13,609 nt of DNA from Bacillota bacterium (lineage in GTDB: Bacteria; Bacillota; Bacilli; Alicyclobacillales; SLC66): positions 1-13,609 of the forward strand of contig JAJZZT010000532.1 of the NCBI GenBank assembly GCA_021797415.1, in the 5' to 3' direction. The stretch's first letter is position 1; every line of letters begins with the position of its first letter. The notes under the pieces are model-generated. The model was given only the letters and a program-made list of their open reading frames with translations. It searched no databases and was not told the origin of the DNA. Of the stretch, positions 6,706 to 13,195 are shown in pieces. The translations under genes were made by a program, and so were the position numbers.

Positions 6706-7563
6706 CTATAATGATTCACTTTCATTACCGATTGTTTCTAATGTATTTTTCTTGTTAATATCCCGTTTTACAGCCTCCCAGAGCAACGGTAAAACACGCT
6801 TGGCCTCAAACGCGCGCATGATGTTTTGCGGCTTGTCGCGGCGGACGTACCAGGCGTATATCGCCTGCTCCATCTCTTCCGCGGACGTGCAAACCGCCAT
6901 GCACTCCTCCAGGAAATGCACGATCTCCTGCAGGGACAGCGTCGTCTCCTCCACCCGCTCGCAGGCCCTTGCCATCTCCACCGCGAGCTTCGCGGACTCG
7001 TAAGAAACGCCGGCCCGCTCCATGGCGAGAGACACCGCCATTTCGTCCGGCATGCGTTCCATGCGCAGCCTGCGACACCGGCGAATCAGCGCGTCGGTGT
7101 GCGGCCGCATGCCGTTGCTGGTGATGATGACGATCAGCCGGTCCATGCGGGTGGCGAACCGTTCCCCGGGTTTGCCGGGCACCTGGCCCGTCTGCAGCCA
7201 GTCCAGAAACACCGCCTCGAACTCGGTCGTCGCCTTGTCCATTTCATCCAGACAAACCAGCGTCATAGGCACCGAGTCATCCTGCGTCGACCTTGCCGTC
7301 AACATCAAAATACCGGGGTTTTCCCCGTCAGCGAAAAATGTCTCCACCGTGCTCCAGGGATGTAACTGCACATAGTAATATTGCGCTTGGCAGGCGACCG
7401 CCAGGGCTTCCGCCATGGACGTTTTTCCCGTGCCAGGTTCTCCGGTCACCAGCAAGGCGCGTGCGGATTTCTTGCCGGATTGCGCGAGAATCGCGTCGAT
7501 GGCCTGCCTGGTCGCCGCATCCGGGCGGTACCCGGTGGCAGCGTGCAGGTCGACGCTGGTCAT
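6706..7563 (-). CDS. MoxR-like AAA+ ATPase
   Basis: 285 aa. Walker A GEPGTGKT (41-48), Walker B VCLDEMDK (103-110), sensor 1 TSN (148-150) and a basic segment LIRRCRR (159-165) where the arginine finger of this class lies. The N-terminus GYRPDAATRQAIDAIL and the insertion pattern fit MoxR-type ATPases, which remodel protein or metal-centre targets with partner proteins. The start overlaps the stop of the LPD1 zincin ORF (ATGA at 7563-7560), so the two products are probably used together; the ATPase may present substrates to, or unfold targets of, the zincin protein. The C-terminal 100 residues are helical. The usual VWA-domain partner is not seen. The family call is firm, the substrate is unknown. 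Confidence 0.9.
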   Translation of the reverse strand: MTSVDLHAATGYRPDAATRQAIDAILAQSGKKSARALLVTGEPGTGKTSMAEALAVACQAQYYYVQLHPWSTVETFFADGENPGILMLTARSTQDDSVPMTLVCLDEMDKATTEFEAVFLDWLQTGQVPGKPGERFATRMDRLIVIITSNGMRPHTDALIRRCRRLRMERMPDEMAVSLAMERAGVSYESAKLAVEMARACERVEETTLSLQEIVHFLEECMAVCTSAEEMEQAIYAWYVRRDKPQNIMRAFEAKRVLPLLWEAVKRDINKKNTLETIGNESESL

Positions 7564-9869
7564 GCGGAAAGCTCCGACATGAAGGCGCGAGCCATTTCCG
7601 CAGAGCGTTCCGCCTTGTCCGCCGGTGCAAGTGTTGACGCGCTTGCCGCCTCGTTCGGCATGGCTTCCATGAAACGCTCTTCCGCCGCCTCTTGCGCTCT
7701 CTCACGCAGATACGGGGCCACCTGCCCAAAAAACTCGGCGGCAAACCGTTTACGCTCGTCGCCTTGCGGTTCGGGATCCGCCCGATAACCGGAAGACGAG
7801 TAACGGCGCGGAGCGGCATCCGTCAAATACGTGTTCTCCACGCCGTCGTCGAGCAAACAATCGTAGCCGATGCTGGATACGGAGCGCGCCAATAATTCAT
7901 GCGGAGCACTCCAGTACGGGTCTTCTACGACCTTTTTCCCGTCCAGCGTCATGGCGTCCGACAGGAAGGCGCTATTCCCCTGCAGGTCGCGAGCAACGGC
8001 ACTATACGGGTTGTAGTTCACCACCTTCCTGGCCATATTTTTCCAAAAATCGGCAACCACCACGGAACTCCAGGATTTCACGACGATCTCGTCCACTGAA
8101 ACAGCGGGATCCCCGTCTCTTACTTTTTCATGAAACCTCTTCCGCTCTTCCTCGTTCTCGAACAGCGGCAAATCCATCAATTCTCGAAACCAGTTGTTGG
8201 CACTCTGTTCATCGAAAGACAAGCTGCGGGCGTTTTTCCACCGATAAATCGGCTCTACCAGTATCTTCTGGCTGATGGCTGACATTTCAGTGGCGAACAG
8301 CGGGCGCTTCCCCTCTTGCGGAGCCATGGCGGCATCCAGTCGGGCCAACAATTTGTCGACTGCCGCCACCAGTTTGGGCAAAGTCTCTTCGAAAACACGG
8401 ACACCTTCCTGTTGTCCGCGCCGTCTCGTCTGCTTCAAGTCCGATTTTGAAACGGTGCGACCATCCTCCTTCAATTTACCGCTTTTGATGGCTGTGGTTT
8501 CCGCGTCATACCGGGTTTGCAAAGGCAGCGTCTCGCGTCGAGCGAAATAATTCTTGAGATCGGAGCAGACCCACTCCTGGATACCTTTTGAAATAAGCGT
8601 CTTGGAAAGCATCGGTACGATTTTTTCGCGGGCGGATTCAGCTACCCGCTTCATCAGTTCGGCACGGCCTTCTTCGTCTCCCGCCCCGCGTTTCAACGTC
8701 GTTACGTGATCATAAACCGGATTTCCGGAAAGATGACTGGCCGCTATCGTAGATCCACCCGTTAATTCGGCGCCGGTAAACCAGTCGGCGGCATGCGTCC
8801 ATTCGTGCAAAAGCGCTCCCGCGCCCTTTGTTTTGGTCATGTTGATAACGTGCAGGCTGGGTTCATAATGCGCGGAAAAACGACCGCCGCGCCCACGGGC
8901 ACCCAATGCCAGAGCAAGCGATTGGCGTTGAGCATCCCCATCCTGACGCCTGGGCAAACTAATAGCTCTTGGGTCTTCCATACCCATCAGGCGCTGAATG
9001 TCGTACAGCCCGTCAAAAGCCGCGTTCAGGTGCTCCTGGCGGTCTTTCTGGGTCATCCAGTTTCCATACTGGATGCCGCGCAAACCAAACCGCTCGCACA
9101 GCATGGCTTCCGTGACATCCTGATCACCCCGCGGCGTTTGTGGCCCGGTCCGGTATCCCTCCACATCCGACCGTTCCGGAGGTAAGGGTTTCAATCCAGG
9201 TTGCCACCGGATGAATTGCGGTTCCGGCATCGACTCGTCGCCGGATGACGCCGGTTGATCTTCTGGCGCTTCTATTTCGCTCGTCGCGTCCGACGTTTCG
9301 GATGCAAGATGATCTTCCGCGTTCCGCTTCGCCTCTTCCGCCATCGCGCACAGATTGTCCGCCACGATCAACTGGCGACGAACGACCGCGCAAGCCTGAT
9401 TGGCGAGTGCGATGTCTACCTGCTTCGATTCGCGGTATTCGGCGTCCGTGGAAAACGTGTCCAGGTCGGCGACCGCGTTGTCCACCAGATCGGTCAGTCG
9501 CTTGATGACCGACGTGGGCTGCATGGACGCCCTGACGAACTCCGCCGCCAACGTGTCACGGCGCGCCTCGGCATAGGACTCCAGTACCTGTTCCATCTGC
9601 TCCGCAGAGCCGGTTTTCAGCGATTCCGTAGCCTCCTTCCCCAGCGCGTCCTCGACCATCCGCATGCCGCAACCATACAAATAAGCCCCTTTGCCTTCGC
9701 GGAGATACCGATCGACCGCGAGACGGTCCCTGTTCACTCTGGCGTTCACGGCGTCCGGCTGGATCGTCAAAAAAGCGGATTCCAAATGTTGGATGAGCAC
9801 ATCGTTTACGTCCGCATCGGGAAACGGCAGGCCCTGATCCACCAGAAACCGGATCGCCTCGCGCCGCAA
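7560..9869 (-). CDS. LPD1-type zincin domain protein (likely the C-terminal part of a frameshift fusion)
   Basis: 769 aa if read from the TTG at 9869-9867. Residues about 255-365 match the LPD1 pattern known from polyvalent proteins of phages and conjugative elements: FGLRGIQYGNWMTQKDRQEHL, then LGARGRGG (322-329), AHYEPSLHVINMTKTKGAGALLHEWTHAADWF with the zinc-binding HEWTH (355-359). Later YWSAPHELLARS (652-663) may give a third ligand, and PQGDERKRF (701-709) is also typical. The N-terminal 200 residues are helical and the last 40 are Ala-rich. The TTG has no Shine-Dalgarno, and the frame is open upstream into the end of the 440-aa gene, exactly through a slippery heptamer, so translation probably enters by minus-one frameshifting. 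Polyvalent proteins are often injected with the element DNA and act early against the host; that role here is inference. Confidence 0.85.
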   Translation of the reverse strand: MRREAIRFLVDQGLPFPDADVNDVLIQHLESAFLTIQPDAVNARVNRDRLAVDRYLREGKGAYLYGCGMRMVEDALGKEATESLKTGSAEQMEQVLESYAEARRDTLAAEFVRASMQPTSVIKRLTDLVDNAVADLDTFSTDAEYRESKQVDIALANQACAVVRRQLIVADNLCAMAEEAKRNAEDHLASETSDATSEIEAPEDQPASSGDESMPEPQFIRWQPGLKPLPPERSDVEGYRTGPQTPRGDQDVTEAMLCERFGLRGIQYGNWMTQKDRQEHLNAAFDGLYDIQRLMGMEDPRAISLPRRQDGDAQRQSLALALGARGRGGRFSAHYEPSLHVINMTKTKGAGALLHEWTHAADWFTGAELTGGSTIAASHLSGNPVYDHVTTLKRGAGDEEGRAELMKRVAESAREKIVPMLSKTLISKGIQEWVCSDLKNYFARRETLPLQTRYDAETTAIKSGKLKEDGRTVSKSDLKQTRRRGQQEGVRVFEETLPKLVAAVDKLLARLDAAMAPQEGKRPLFATEMSAISQKILVEPIYRWKNARSLSFDEQSANNWFRELMDLPLFENEEERKRFHEKVRDGDPAVSVDEIVVKSWSSVVVADFWKNMARKVVNYNPYSAVARDLQGNSAFLSDAMTLDGKKVVEDPYWSAPHELLARSVSSIGYDCLLDDGVENTYLTDAAPRRYSSSGYRADPEPQGDERKRFAAEFFGQVAPYLRERAQEAAEERFMEAMPNEAASASTLAPADKAERSAEMARAFMSELSA

Positions 9870-9880
9870 TTGACTGGAAT

Positions 9881-11203
9881 TTACTTTTTTAGCGCGCCCA
9901 ACACATTGAACACGCTGTAAGACGGATGGTCGAGCAAATCCGCATAGGCATTCATGGACACGGGAAAAATGAACAGGGCGCGGTCCCTCAGCACATCCGG
10001 GAGCCTGTCGTATGGGCCGGCAGGGTACAGATCGGAAAAATGATCCACGCCTTCCGGTTTTCCTTGGGAGGGGTCGCCGGACAGCAGCCTGGTAAATTGC
10101 TCGGCGATTTCCGGTGCCGATAGACTTTCATCCAGAAAGTCCATCTTGCGTTCGATGCTGCGCAACACCTCGGGATAGGCGACAACGCGCAAATACAGGT
10201 TTTCATCCGGAATGCCGTTTTTCTTTTTCCCGCTCCAGTACGTGGATTTCACGGAGGCCGGAGTCTCCTGGTACAGCCAGGTCCACAGCGTCCGCTTCAA
10301 CGGGGAGCCGGCCACGTTCGGCTGCGCCAGCCGCTCTTGCAGCGTACCCCACACCGCGTCCCTGCGTACTTTGTTGGCCAATATCTGTATGGCTTTTGGA
10401 TCATAACGCCCCGTGGTCTCCAGCAAGCGCATCTGAGCGTCCAGATCAGCCTGCACCCCTTCCCATGCGCTTTTCCTGGCGTTCGGGATGTACTCGCCAT
10501 AATCCAGTCGCCGCTCTCTTGACGTCTCAGATTCACCATCAAGAGGCGTGGGCACGACAGCGACATTCTGGCCTTCCGCTAACCCGCTCTGCGGGGCGAT
10601 GCCCGGGTTTGCCTCCAAGGTCGCTATGTTAGCGGGTTCTTCGCCGCCAGAAAGCGCCTCGTCCGCCTGCTCGAAAGATAACGTCAGATCCGCATTTTCA
10701 ATGGCCGACGATTCCACGGGGAAAACCAACTCCCGAACGCCGCGCGAGTCAACTTCTTCGGCGGCGCGAAGCACCGACCCCCCAACACCGTCCGCCAACG
10801 CCTGTTCTTCGTTCGCATAAAACCGTTCGGGGTTTTCCTGATTGCTCCAGACCCATGGATGAGCTATCGGCAACGTCCGCAATTCTGGAAGACCGCGACT
10901 GACAACAGGTTGATGAATCGGAAAGGTCGTCACGTCGCGGTCCCTGAAAAGAGCGCCGGGGAACTGCGCAAGCCACAAGTCCCTGGACGGGAGCTTTTCC
11001 TGTTCGTATCGCAGATTCAAAACATATCCGCCCATGGCGGAGTCCCACGGAAACGCCTTGCCAATCGGCCCTTCCGGATCGGGGACGGCATGGCGCACCC
11101 CCGTGAAAATAGGGAGCAATACATACCGGCGATTTCCGTCTTTGTCTATGCCAACCCGCCACAAAGCCAGGTTGTGCGCGGAAAGGTCTATCCATGTAGC
11201 CAT
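9881..11203 (-). CDS. polyvalent-type protein, N-terminal partner of the LPD1 zincin ORF
   Basis: 440 aa, ATG with AAAGGGG upstream. Residues 1-100 look like a compact beta-rich domain (MATWIDLSAHNLALWRVG). Residues 130-230 are a variable acidic linker. About 231-300 has RRLDYGEYIPNARKSAWEG and, later, VRRDAVWGTLQERL. This matches by memory the GEKIGGARKD region that commonly precedes LPD1 domains in one chain, although the glycines are replaced (YIPNARKS). About 300-440 is helical. The stop TAA follows the A AAA AAG heptamer, so the terminated 440-aa form and a 440+775 fused form may both be made. It is the first gene of the minus operon with the zincin and MoxR ORFs. No catalytic residues are visible. 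Confidence 0.85.
   Translation of the reverse strand: MATWIDLSAHNLALWRVGIDKDGNRRYVLLPIFTGVRHAVPDPEGPIGKAFPWDSAMGGYVLNLRYEQEKLPSRDLWLAQFPGALFRDRDVTTFPIHQPVVSRGLPELRTLPIAHPWVWSNQENPERFYANEEQALADGVGGSVLRAAEEVDSRGVRELVFPVESSAIENADLTLSFEQADEALSGGEEPANIATLEANPGIAPQSGLAEGQNVAVVPTPLDGESETSRERRLDYGEYIPNARKSAWEGVQADLDAQMRLLETTGRYDPKAIQILANKVRRDAVWGTLQERLAQPNVAGSPLKRTLWTWLYQETPASVKSTYWSGKKKNGIPDENLYLRVVAYPEVLRSIERKMDFLDESLSAPEIAEQFTRLLSGDPSQGKPEGVDHFSDLYPAGPYDRLPDVLRDRALFIFPVSMNAYADLLDHPSYSVFNVLGALKK
9884..9890 (-). promoter_or_regulatory. candidate -1 programmed frameshift site A AAA AAG
   Basis: On the minus strand the 440-aa gene ends CTA AAA AAG TAA. The heptamer A AAA AAG (9890-9884) is in the correct phase for a simultaneous -1 slip. 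After the slip the codons are GTA AAT TCC AGT CAA TTG CGG, which join the 769-aa frame without a stop. The heptamer is the same as in E. coli dnaX. I see no upstream Shine-Dalgarno-like stimulator. A modest hairpin (GATCC/GGATC, 9855-9836) lies about 28 bases downstream, further than usual. Confidence 0.6.
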
Positions 11204-11233
11204 CGTGTCGCCCCTTTGTCGATGTTTGACCAG

Positions 11234-11263
11234 TTGAAGCCGTTCCCTTCAGGGAGATGTAAT
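11234..11263 (+). promoter_or_regulatory. candidate promoter for the solitary-repeat RNA
   Basis: TTGAAG (11234-11239) and TGTAAT (11258-11263, five of six to TATAAT) are separated by 18 bp on the plus strand. RNA would begin near 11270, about 20 bases before the CRISPR-like repeat. A perfect inverted repeat TCCCT-TC-AGGGA (11244-11255) lies between the boxes and could be an operator. The minus-strand operon at 11203 must also have its promoter in this region; I cannot place it confidently. Confidence 0.35.
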
Positions 11264-11290
11264 ACCTTTGGTGGAGGGGTAGCCTCTTCC

Positions 11291-11322
11291 AAATTCGCCT
11301 CGCAAGAGGCGTGGATTGAAAC
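11291..11322 (+). CRISPR. solitary type I-C-like CRISPR repeat (not an array)
   Basis: The stretch contains the stem CGCCTC (11296-11301), tetraloop GCAA (11302-11305), GAGGCG (11306-11311) and then the tail TGGATTGAAAC (11312-11322). The hairpin plus GTGGATTGAAAC tail and a total of about 32 bases are hallmarks of type I-C repeats, in which Cas5 cuts near the hairpin. Positions 11291-11295 (AAATT) differ from the usual GTCGC start, so the 5' end is degenerate. There is only one copy in the window and no cas genes. Confidence 0.6.
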
Positions 11323-11363
11323 AAACCCAACGCGACTATGTTAGCAGTTTTGCCGGCTCCAAA

Positions 11364-11397
11364 AAAACACAACCCTGCTGAAGCAAGGTTGTGTTTT
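11364..11397 (-). terminator. strong bidirectional intrinsic terminator
   Basis: Arms AAAACACAACC (11364-11374) and GGTTGTGTTTT (11387-11397) are perfectly complementary over 11 bp; inside the loop TGC/GCA can also pair. On the minus strand the stem is followed by a seven-T run (11367-11361) and lies 20 bases after the stop of the 101-aa gene, so it ends that operon. On the plus strand it ends in four Ts and could stop the repeat-bearing RNA. Confidence 0.9.
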
Positions 11398-11416
11398 CGC
11401 GTCTGTATCACTCATG

Positions 11417-11722
11417 TCACCCCAAAAAAGACCGCAACACCTGGTCCCGATCTTCCGGGTCATCAATGACTTGCCGTTCCACCATCATGCGGGCGATTCG
11501 CCCGTCCAGATGAAACGCCACATCCATATCCTCGCCCCACACCCGAAGCACGAACCCCGTAGCGCCGGTAGGGTCATACAGCGCCACGCAATCAGGACGC
11601 TTGCGGGAACACCGCCAGCGCAAAGGGACGTTTTGTTCGGGGTGAAATTCCGCAGGCGCGTTCAACTGGCTAAACCGGTCAGACAAACTTGCCGAATGGG
11701 CAATTTCCGTAGTATTCAGCAT
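11417..11722 (-). CDS. hypothetical protein, 101 aa
   Basis: I choose the ATG at 11722-11720 because AAGGAG lies six bases upstream of it; the TTG one codon earlier is too close to that site. The protein begins MLNTTEIAHSASLSDRFSQL. Residues 35-80 form a likely small beta domain with RWRCSRKRPDCVALYDPTGATGFVLRVWGEDMDVAFHLDG. The C-terminus is acidic and helical. The two cysteines are not arranged as a recognised zinc site. It follows the 191-aa gene by 15 bases and is the last gene before the terminator at 11364-11397. I do not recognise a family. Confidence 0.8.
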   Translation of the reverse strand: MLNTTEIAHSASLSDRFSQLNAPAEFHPEQNVPLRWRCSRKRPDCVALYDPTGATGFVLRVWGEDMDVAFHLDGRIARMMVERQVIDDPEDRDQVLRSFLG

Positions 11723-11737
11723 CAAAATCTCCTTGAT

Positions 11738-12313
11738 CTAATCCAGAATTTGCGATGAATCCGTCATCAGTGGCACTATTTCGTCCGTCCGGTCAAACCC
11801 GTAAGGCAAGCTCATTTCCGCCGCATCTTCAAGGGGTGAACCATCATTGTCTCCCTTGTTTTCCGCGTCCTGCAAATCGTCATTTCTTGCAAGGCCCACA
11901 GGAATTCGCCGATGTATCATGTCCATCATTTTATCACCGACCTCAGCCGCCAGCGTAAAGTCCTTCTTCCACACCGCAATCTGCGCGTTCGGTTCGTTGA
12001 CCCCCAGATTCAACAAAGCTTCCTGCAGCGTAAAAGACCGCCCTCTGGCATCAAAAGGCATACCGTTAAGCACCGCGCCCGCCGTATAATGATCATAAAC
12101 GGCGTCTCCCAGGAAAACGGCGGAAAATCCATTTTGACGCTTGCCTTTTTGAGGAAAGGTGTGCCGACCCAGCCATGCCTGATGCAACCCGGGATCCGCG
12201 CCGCGCTCTGGCATAAGGTCATCGGAAAGTCCGGCCGGTGGACGCAAGTCCTGAAGCGTCGCCGCGACCATGGCCGCCAAAAACTCTTTGTCGCCAGTCA
12301 ATACGTTCGACAT
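11738..12313 (-). CDS. hypothetical protein, 191 aa
   Basis: ATG with GGAAGGGA upstream on the minus strand. The protein starts MSNVLTGDKEFLAAMVAATLQDLRPP. Middle part (about 45-140) contains HTFPQKGKRQNGFSAVFLGD and VWKKDFTLAAEVGDKMMDMIHRR, suggesting a mixed alpha/beta fold; the last 45 residues are acidic and probably disordered (DAENKGDNDGSPLEDAAEM). No membrane segment and no catalytic motif that I recognise. It forms a two-gene unit with the 101-aa protein. Function unknown. Confidence 0.85.
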   Translation of the reverse strand: MSNVLTGDKEFLAAMVAATLQDLRPPAGLSDDLMPERGADPGLHQAWLGRHTFPQKGKRQNGFSAVFLGDAVYDHYTAGAVLNGMPFDARGRSFTLQEALLNLGVNEPNAQIAVWKKDFTLAAEVGDKMMDMIHRRIPVGLARNDDLQDAENKGDNDGSPLEDAAEMSLPYGFDRTDEIVPLMTDSSQILD

Positions 12314-12401
12314 GAATCCCTTCCATTGCCCACCATCGCAGGCTTTGCGGCGTGTGACTTAAAATCGCCTTCGCGGTGTTGATATTTTCCATACGAATTA
12401 G

Positions 12402-12429
12402 ATGATACCGCTTTTTCCGCCGTGACCAA
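12402..12429 (-). promoter_or_regulatory. candidate promoter for the 191/101-aa gene pair
   Basis: On the minus strand TTGGTC (12429-12424) and TATCAT (12407-12402, five of six) are 16 bp apart, in the 135-bp gap between the 67-aa and 191-aa genes. RNA would start near 12395 and leave a leader of about 80 bases. The -35 match is weak and the spacing is on the short side. Confidence 0.3.
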
Positions 12430-12448
12430 GCAAGACCGGGCAACGAAA

Positions 12449-12652
12449 CTAAAGAGCAGGTCGCCCCAGCCGCAACACCTTATGCTCCATGATTGCAGCG
12501 TCCCGCACATCCACGCCCATTCGTTGCGCGGCGTCCTGCATGGTCATCCCCTCATCAAAGCGATAACGCATGTATTCACGCAATACCTCTTCGCCCTGTT
12601 CATCATCGGTGACGCTTACATCGTAAAACTCCGGATCCACAGAAAAACCCAT
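12449..12652 (-). CDS. small protein with helix-turn-helix-like C-terminus, 67 aa
   Basis: ATG with GAGGAG eight bases upstream on the minus strand. Acidic N-terminus, then EEVLREYMRYRFDEGMTMQ (21-39) and DAAQRMGVDVRDAAIMEHKVLRLG (40-63). The segment MTMQDAAQRMGVDVRDAAIME has the spacing of a helix-turn-helix (helix, MGV turn, helix), as in small phage regulators. It has its own candidate promoter that overlaps a DnaA box. A role as a transcriptional regulator is possible but rests on this short pattern alone. Confidence 0.7.
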   Translation of the reverse strand: MGFSVDPEFYDVSVTDDEQGEEVLREYMRYRFDEGMTMQDAAQRMGVDVRDAAIMEHKVLRLGRPAL

Positions 12653-12697
12653 ACCCCTTGCTCCTCGCTTATGAAAAGTTGAATTTGCCCAATGAAC

Positions 12698-12727
12698 AGT
12701 ATAAAGAAAAGGAGGTTATCCACACAA
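12698..12727 (-). promoter_or_regulatory. candidate promoter for the 67-aa gene, with an overlapping DnaA box
   Basis: TTGTGT (12727-12722) and TATACT (12703-12698, five of six) are 18 bp apart on the minus strand. The plus strand reads TTATCCACA at 12716-12724, an exact match to the E. coli DnaA box consensus. It overlaps the -35 box and the spacer, where bound DnaA would block or modulate RNA polymerase. RNA would start near 12690, about 38 bases before the ATG at 12652. Confidence 0.45.
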
Positions 12728-12739
12728 ATTGGACAAGGT

Positions 12740-13195
12740 CTAAAATCCCAGTGAACGTTGCGGCGACGTGGAATCTTTCGGCCCAGATGCCCTATCCGGT
12801 TTCGACGCCGCGCTACCCACCGCCTCCCCCGTTTCCTCCATCAAAAACACACTATGATCCTTCAGTTTTTTCCAGAAGCTATCCCTCTTTTTGGGTGGCG
12901 TTCCCGCATAGCTGACGTGCCACAACACCCCCAGTGAGGCGTCCACCATCTGGTGCGCCCACTGAACACCGCGCGCCCGCGCCCGATAATTTGCCTGGCC
13001 CGTTTCCGCATACTCTGGGGACATCCGCGCATAATGGGTAAAATACACGTTATACGCTTCCTGCCATTGCGCGAACGATGACTTTTTGTCCGGTGTAGGC
13101 AGGCTTGCAGCCGGCTGGCTTGCAGCCGGCTGGCTTGCAGATGACAAACTGGTGACCGGCTTCTGAGTTACTGATCCTTGACCTGCTTGATCCAT
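12740..13195 (-). CDS. hypothetical protein, 151 aa, with QPAAS repeat
   Basis: Begins MDQAGQGSVTQKPVTSL, overlapping the end of the upstream gene by 28 bases, with only a weak GGCGGA ribosome site, so coupling is likely. Residues 1-37 are low-complexity and include the tandem pentapeptide QPAAS (22-31). Residues 40-118 form the only ordered-looking part: FAQWQEAYNVYFTHYARMSPEYAETG and QWAHQMVDASLGVLWHVSYAGTPPKKRDSFWKKL. The C-terminal 30 residues are again polar and disordered. The layout (disordered ends around a helical core) would suit a structural or scaffolding protein, but I recognise no family. Confidence 0.8.
   Translation of the reverse strand: MDQAGQGSVTQKPVTSLSSASQPAASQPAASLPTPDKKSSFAQWQEAYNVYFTHYARMSPEYAETGQANYRARARGVQWAHQMVDASLGVLWHVSYAGTPPKKRDSFWKKLKDHSVFLMEETGEAVGSAASKPDRASGPKDSTSPQRSLGF
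13104..13140. repeat. 15-bp tandem repeat inside the 151-aa gene
   Basis: CTTGCAGCCGGCTGG occurs at 13104-13118 and 13119-13133, exactly identical, followed by a partial third copy CTTGCAG (13134-13140). Because 15 bp is five codons, gain or loss of units keeps the frame and only changes the number of QPAAS units in the protein. Confidence 0.95.

Larger units (their letters stand above)
11270..11397 (+). ncRNA. candidate small RNA carrying one CRISPR-like repeat
   Basis: Inferred transcript from the candidate promoter to the hairpin terminator, about 128 bases. It would hold a 5' leader, one type I-C-like repeat (11291-11322) and about 40 bases of spacer-like sequence (11323-11363). No ORF of interest lies on this strand. 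The size and layout resemble the solitary repeat units described in mobile elements, some of which act as RNA anti-CRISPRs by imitating crRNA. No acr or aca gene is visible nearby. Expression is not shown; the alternative is a remnant of host CRISPR DNA captured by the element. Confidence 0.35.

Noticed and set aside
5460..7660. Peptide MPNEAA occurs near the C-termini of both the 256-aa and the 769-aa proteins
   Set aside because: Codons differ and the flanking residues do not align; both tails are Ala-rich, so coincidence is likely.
8793..9185. 130-aa plus-strand ORF and other long frames opposite the zincin and 440-aa genes
   Set aside because: They are antisense shadows of well supported genes with recognisable motifs; none has its own motif or a convincing ribosome site.
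11291..11322. A CRISPR array
   Set aside because: Only one repeat is present; no second copy within 100 bases on either side and no cas gene in the window. Listed as a solitary repeat.
11334..11343. CTATGTTAGC in the spacer-like part of the candidate RNA also occurs at 10624-10633 in the 440-aa gene, so the RNA could pair with that mRNA
   Set aside because: A ten-base match is within what chance gives in 13.6 kb when many positions are compared; flanking bases do not extend the pairing well.
12219..12443. 74-aa minus-strand ORF with an internal start MENINTAKAILSHTPQSL
   Set aside because: It overlaps the first 95 bases of the 191-aa gene, which has a much better ribosome site, and no Shine-Dalgarno precedes it.
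12710..12721. AGGAGGTTATCC resembles the complement of the 16S rRNA 3' end
   Set aside because: The match is short and no other rRNA sequence is present. The TTATCCACA part is better explained as a DnaA box.
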